From: HXMU1420-13 sp024742815
GTDB lineage: Bacteria > Bacteroidota > Rhodothermia > Balneolales > Balneolaceae
Direction: 5' to 3'
NCBI GenBank assembly: GCA_024742815.1
Contig: JANSXX010000003.1
Location: 62,001 to 126,000 of the forward strand
DNA: 64,000 bases
Below are positions 60,392 to 64,000 of the stretch, piece by piece. The translations under genes were made by a program, and so were the position numbers. Each line of letters starts with the position of its first letter. The stretch's first letter is position 1. A model generated the notes under the pieces. The model did no database searches, was not told the origin of the DNA, and saw nothing but the letters and a program-made list of their open reading frames with translations.

Positions 60392-60905
60392 TATCCATTT
60401 TTTAGAGCAAGGCATCGAATTACTTACGTCCATTAATGATGAACTATATGAAAAGAATAATGGAGACTATCATAAAAGCGGGATAGGGGTTCATTTTCGA
60501 CACATTATTGAGCATTATTTTAGTTTGATCCATTCACAATATTCGGGTGTTATTAATTATGATCTTCGTAATCGGGATGTACGATTAGAAAATGATCGAT
60601 TATTCATGATACAATCGCTTCAAGAAGTCATTGAGGCATTAAAAAAACTTGAAGAATCACCCAAACTACTTCAAAATCATGTCGAAATTGTTTGCAATGA
60701 AGAAAGTGACTCAGAAAGTGGGTTGATTAGTAGTTCATCAATTGTAAGAGAATTACAGTTCCTAATCAGCCATACGGTACATCATTACGCGCTTATCGGG
60801 TTGATTCTAAAAACGATGGGGTATATTCCAGATGAGGATTTTGGTGTAGCACCCTCTACATTAAAGCACAAGAAATTGAGCAATACAGTTGAGAGGATTT
60901 CGTAG
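60360..60905 (+). CDS. DinB-like four-helix protein
   Basis: This 181-residue helical protein has 'GVHFRHIIEHYFSLIHS' and 'ISHTVHHYALIGLILK', whose histidines are placed as the metal triad of DinB/YfiT-type proteins. The family includes thiol transferases and hydrolases with Ni or Zn. It overlaps the PlsC-type gene by 32 bases, so translation is linked to the lipid genes, but the function is unknown. Confidence 0.7.
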   Translation: MKQTPEVLQSNIHFLEQGIELLTSINDELYEKNNGDYHKSGIGVHFRHIIEHYFSLIHSQYSGVINYDLRNRDVRLENDRLFMIQSLQEVIEALKKLEESPKLLQNHVEIVCNEESDSESGLISSSSIVRELQFLISHTVHHYALIGLILKTMGYIPDEDFGVAPSTLKHKKLSNTVERIS

Positions 60906-60916
60906 AAGGATCAAAT

Positions 60917-63340
60917 ATGTCTGAATCAACGAGCCGCTTTTTTTTAAAAAAATGGGTACTCATTGCGGTTTGTTACTTTGCGCTTTTGGCAGCTTCGTTC
61001 GGATATCAAATATTATTTAATGGGGAAAACGAGAAGAATGAAGTTCCCAATAGTGATAGCATAACTACTATTTACATCGCTGATCCTGTTAACTCCAAAC
61101 TTGAACAATTTGAGAGTTTTGATGGAGAATTTTTGATCATAGAATTGGAACGAGAGAGTATCAATGATCAAGTAACTAATGTTGTTCAGCTCACAGATTC
61201 ACTAAAAATAGCTCGCTATCATTTGATTGGAGAGGGAATAGGTGGAAGCGTTGCTATGCACATTGCAGCACAGTCTTCATTAAATGATTCGATTGAGTCT
61301 TTATCGTTGATTAACTCTACTGGAATAGTAGAGCTTGAGTTACTTGGTGGTGCGTTCTTGAACCAAGCTATTTATCAAGGAAAAAAAATAGGTTTTCAGC
61401 TTCTCAAAGCGTTGGTTCCGCATTTTGGTTCGTTAGGTTTTTTAAACAATCATATCACGAAAGCAGAGATTCAGGTTAAATCGGATCACCAAGAAATCAG
61501 GGAAATACTTAAAACTATCCAACTACCTGTTTCCGTGATTCATACTGCTGATGCTGTAGTTAGAAAGGAAGTTGCCACTGAACTTCATCGATTGCTCCCA
61601 CAAAGTGAATTCCAAGTAATAAATCGAGAGGAGATTGATTCCACAATTGCCGCATTTCATCAGCGTGTGGATGCAAAGGATGCTAAGGTTCGTTCAGAGG
61701 TTTCGATGGCGTTAGATATACTCTCTAAACAGCCTTTTGACGCTTCTAACAGCATAAAAGCCGAGGGTAAAGCTCTAATCATCTTAATGCTGGTTATTAT
61801 TTTTTCCACCTTTATTACCGAAGATCTTACTTGTATTGGAACCGGACTTTTGATCGCACGCGAAATGATAGGCTTTTTTCCGGGGGTGCTCGCTTGCCTG
61901 ATCGGTATTTTCGTGGGTGATATTCTACTTTATTTGATGGGACGATGGGTTGCTAAAGGCACACTCAATAAAGCACCACTAAAGTGGTTTATCTCTGAAA
62001 AAGATCTCGAACTGTCCTATTACTGGTTTGAAGCAAAAGGTCCTGCAATAATAATTGCTAGTAGATTTATTCCCGGATCGAGATTTCCAACCTACGTAAG
62101 TGCAGGAGCGATTGGAGCTAATTTCTTTACCTTCATCTTTTATTTCGGAATTGCCTCTTTAATGTGGACTCCAATCTTAGTAGGTCTTGCAGTGGTTTTA
62201 GGTAATGAGATGATCGAATATTTCTCGGTGTATCAAGAGTATGCAATTTGGGCTCTAATTGGTCTATTTGCTGTATTTTATATACTGATTAAAATTATTA
62301 TCCCATCGTTTACCTATAAAGGCAGAAGATTGTTAGTAGGCCGATTTCGAAGAAAAGTACACTGGGAATTCTGGCCACCTGTTGTTCTTTACCTACCAGT
62401 TGTGATTTATATCATTGGATTATGGATCAAACACAAAAGTATTGCTTTGGTTACTTTAGCAAATCCCGGAATCGAATATGGTGGACTTGTGAAAGAGTCT
62501 AAATCCAAAATTCTCCGTGCCATTCAAAAACAAGATGCCGTAGCAAATTTCCGTGTGATTAATGCTGATGAACATGCATTTTCTGATTGTCTGACTTTTA
62601 TATCAGATAATAAACTCACTTTTCCCGTTGTCCTAAAACCGGATATAGGGGAACGAGGTAAGCAAGTGGTAATCCCTAAAAATGAAATGGAATTGAAGCG
62701 TATGATAGCTCAGTTTTCGAGTTCATTTATAATTCAGGAATACATTAATGGAAAGGAGTTTGGTGTGTTTTATGCTCGCTATCCAAATCAGGATAGTGGT
62801 GATATTATTTCCATCACCCAAAAAGAATATTTATGGATTACCGGAGATGGCAAACATACGCTAGAAGAGTTAATCCTGAAAGATGAGCGCGCAGTGTGCA
62901 TGGCTAATACTCATTTTGAACAACATGCTGATCATTTATTTAACATTATTCCCAAAGGAAAATCGATTAAGCTTGTTGAAGTTGGTACCCATTCGCGTGG
63001 AGCTATTTTTAAAGATGGAATTCATCTAAAAACTGAAGCATTGGTTAAGCGGATAGATAAAATTAGTAAAAGTATGAATGGTTTTTATTGTGGCAGATTT
63101 GACATCAAAGTCCCGGATGAAACACATTTTAAAGAAGGGAATAATCTGAAAGTGCTTGAGTTAAATGGGATTACATCCGAAGCGACTCATATTTACGATC
63201 CTAGATATCCGTACTGGTATGCGGTTAAAACATTGTGTACGCAATGGAAAATGGCCTACGAAATTGCAAACCAGGTAAACATCCAACAGCCAGATAAAAA
63301 AATACCTTCGCTTAGAGCACTTATTAAACTCTTTGGCTAG
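60917..63340 (+). CDS. Three-part fusion: degenerate alpha/beta hydrolase, DedA/VTT membrane domain, ATP-grasp
   Basis: This 807-residue protein has a signal-anchor helix (11-33), an alpha/beta hydrolase-like region (about 50-270) whose nucleophile elbow reads G105-E-G107-I-G in place of GxSxG, and a DedA/VTT domain (about 285-430) with 'GDILLYLMGRWV' and 'ASRFIPGSRFPTYVSAGAIG'. Further helices lie near 444-463 and 487-503. The end (about 510-800) is an ATP-grasp with 'FPVVLKPDIGERGKQVVI', 'IIQEYINGKEFGVFY' and 'KVLELNGITSEATHIYDP'. VTT proteins move lipids; ATP-grasp enzymes join carboxylates to amines. It lies in the lipid operon. Confidence 0.82.
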   Translation: MSESTSRFFLKKWVLIAVCYFALLAASFGYQILFNGENEKNEVPNSDSITTIYIADPVNSKLEQFESFDGEFLIIELERESINDQVTNVVQLTDSLKIARYHLIGEGIGGSVAMHIAAQSSLNDSIESLSLINSTGIVELELLGGAFLNQAIYQGKKIGFQLLKALVPHFGSLGFLNNHITKAEIQVKSDHQEIREILKTIQLPVSVIHTADAVVRKEVATELHRLLPQSEFQVINREEIDSTIAAFHQRVDAKDAKVRSEVSMALDILSKQPFDASNSIKAEGKALIILMLVIIFSTFITEDLTCIGTGLLIAREMIGFFPGVLACLIGIFVGDILLYLMGRWVAKGTLNKAPLKWFISEKDLELSYYWFEAKGPAIIIASRFIPGSRFPTYVSAGAIGANFFTFIFYFGIASLMWTPILVGLAVVLGNEMIEYFSVYQEYAIWALIGLFAVFYILIKIIIPSFTYKGRRLLVGRFRRKVHWEFWPPVVLYLPVVIYIIGLWIKHKSIALVTLANPGIEYGGLVKESKSKILRAIQKQDAVANFRVINADEHAFSDCLTFISDNKLTFPVVLKPDIGERGKQVVIPKNEMELKRMIAQFSSSFIIQEYINGKEFGVFYARYPNQDSGDIISITQKEYLWITGDGKHTLEELILKDERAVCMANTHFEQHADHLFNIIPKGKSIKLVEVGTHSRGAIFKDGIHLKTEALVKRIDKISKSMNGFYCGRFDIKVPDETHFKEGNNLKVLELNGITSEATHIYDPRYPYWYAVKTLCTQWKMAYEIANQVNIQQPDKKIPSLRALIKLFG

Positions 63341-63819
63341 AATTTTTGTCTTTTACTCGCAAAAAATGCTTTAAGCAGATATTCCGCATCGTGTTCTAGC
63401 ACACCTTGAATTACCTTAGCTCTATGATTCAAAGCCTCGTTGTCGGCAATATTAAACAGGCTACCACAGGCTCCTGATTTAACATCTGAAGCACCAAATA
63501 CTACGGTGTCTAATTTCGACCAAATAATACCACCGGCACACATTGGGCATGGTTCTAGCGTAACATATAAGGTGCAATCACTTAAGTATTTGGAGTCAAT
63601 CGTATCGCAAGCTGCAGAAATCGCTAACATTTCGGCATGAGCTGTTGGGTCGTTTAAACGTTCAACCTGATTGTATCCTTTGCCCACAATTTGATTCTCA
63701 TGTACAACAATTGCGCCAACAGGAATCTCTCCTTCTTCGAAAGCACGTTCTGCTAATTGTAGTGCTTTTGCCATATACTGTTGATGAACCTGCCAAATCG
63801 GTTTTTCTGAATTACTCAT
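63337..63819 (-). CDS. tadA: tRNA-specific adenosine deaminase
   Basis: This 160-residue zinc deaminase has H61-A-E63 and P90-C91-x2-C94, the complete zinc site and proton-shuttle glutamate, with 'EIPVGAIVVHENQIVGKGYN' and 'GACGSLFNI' as usual in TadA. It makes inosine at the wobble base of tRNA-Arg(ACG). A guanine deaminase of the same fold is less likely, given the motif spacing. It ends within the stop of the fusion gene (4-base overlap) and diverges from apt. Confidence 0.93.
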   Translation of the reverse strand: MSNSEKPIWQVHQQYMAKALQLAERAFEEGEIPVGAIVVHENQIVGKGYNQVERLNDPTAHAEMLAISAACDTIDSKYLSDCTLYVTLEPCPMCAGGIIWSKLDTVVFGASDVKSGACGSLFNIADNEALNHRAKVIQGVLEHDAEYLLKAFFASKRQKF

Positions 63820-63881
63820 TCTGCTTGATTGATGTAGGTAATTATCTCTACTTTCGGGTCGAATTTTATAACATCAAGTTT

Positions 63882-64000
63882 ATGCAAAAAGTAGAAGAAA
63901 GTATTAAAGAATATTTGCTCGATAATATTCGAACCATCCCTGATTTCCCCAAAGAAGGCATTCAGTTCAAAGATATAACCACGCTATTGTCGAATAAAAA
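63882..64000 (+). CDS. apt: Adenine phosphoribosyltransferase (5' part only)
   Basis: From ATG 63882 the 39 visible codons begin MQKVEESIKEYLLDNIRTIP and continue with 'DFPKEGIQFKDITTLLS', the conserved N-terminal signature of Apt ('IRTIPDFPK.GI.F.DITTLL'). The enzyme salvages adenine to AMP. The catalytic PRPP loop lies beyond the window edge. Confidence 0.88.
   Translation, partial: MQKVEESIKEYLLDNIRTIPDFPKEGIQFKDITTLLSNK

Overview
The window looks like chromosomal DNA from a Bacteroidota-type bacterium, most likely of the Balneola/Gracilimonas/Rhodothermia branch. This is inferred from moderately low GC, promoters resembling the Bacteroidota TTG-N18-21-TAnnTTTG consensus (upstream of recC and of tRNA-Leu), many lipoproteins with relaxed lipoboxes, DUF1080 and Gfo/Idh/MocA sugar genes, and pilin-like proteins beginning MGQQQ. 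No phage, transposase, integrase or CRISPR array is visible. Both edges cut genes: an RNase D-like exonuclease on the left and apt on the right.

Layout. 1-5.9 kb: RNase D, aldo/keto reductase, a small lipoprotein, a Pmp3/YqaE peptide, a DUF1801 protein coupled to a serine beta-lactamase-like protein, and Dps. 5.2-11.2 kb (minus): a tightly overlapping thrA-thrB-thrC operon continuing into an SGNH hydrolase and a methyltransferase. 11.4-15.3 kb (plus): a probable glycoside-use cluster of Tat-exported Gfo/Idh/MocA dehydrogenase, DUF1080 lipoprotein and GPH-type sugar transporter. 15.3-18.5 kb: a repeat-rich intergenic zone with tRNA-Leu(CAA), an S9 peptidase, galE, and a 30-nt copy of the galE 3' end. 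19.7-23.1 kb (minus): thioesterase, HPt protein, response regulator, histidine kinase and an unknown protein. 23.4-32.6 kb (plus): an orphan ParA with a small ribbon-helix-helix-like partner, then recC-recB-recD. 32.6-47.2 kb: lipoproteins, FKBP isomerase, DEAD-box helicase, alkaline phosphatase, a BNR-like lipoprotein, a SUI1 factor, MATE and MFS transporters, and a 1172-residue lipoprotein with three long Ig-like repeats.

47.4-57.9 kb (plus) is the most distinctive part. It holds two pilin-like proteins with almost no leader, PilC/GspF, PilB/GspE, a cyclic-nucleotide-binding-fold protein, PilT, a PilM-PilN fusion with an acidic repeat insert, a PilO-PilP/GspC-like fusion, and a secretin ending in a SPOR-like domain. 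No prepilin peptidase and no canonical pilin leader is present. A strong terminator after the first pilin probably makes that pilin far more abundant than the machinery.

57.9-64 kb: alpha/beta hydrolase, an OlsB/OlsA-like pair for ornithine lipids, a DinB-like protein, an 807-residue fusion (degenerate alpha/beta hydrolase, DedA/VTT membrane domain, ATP-grasp domain), tadA, and the start of apt.

All functions are read from motifs and remembered family features; no database search was run.
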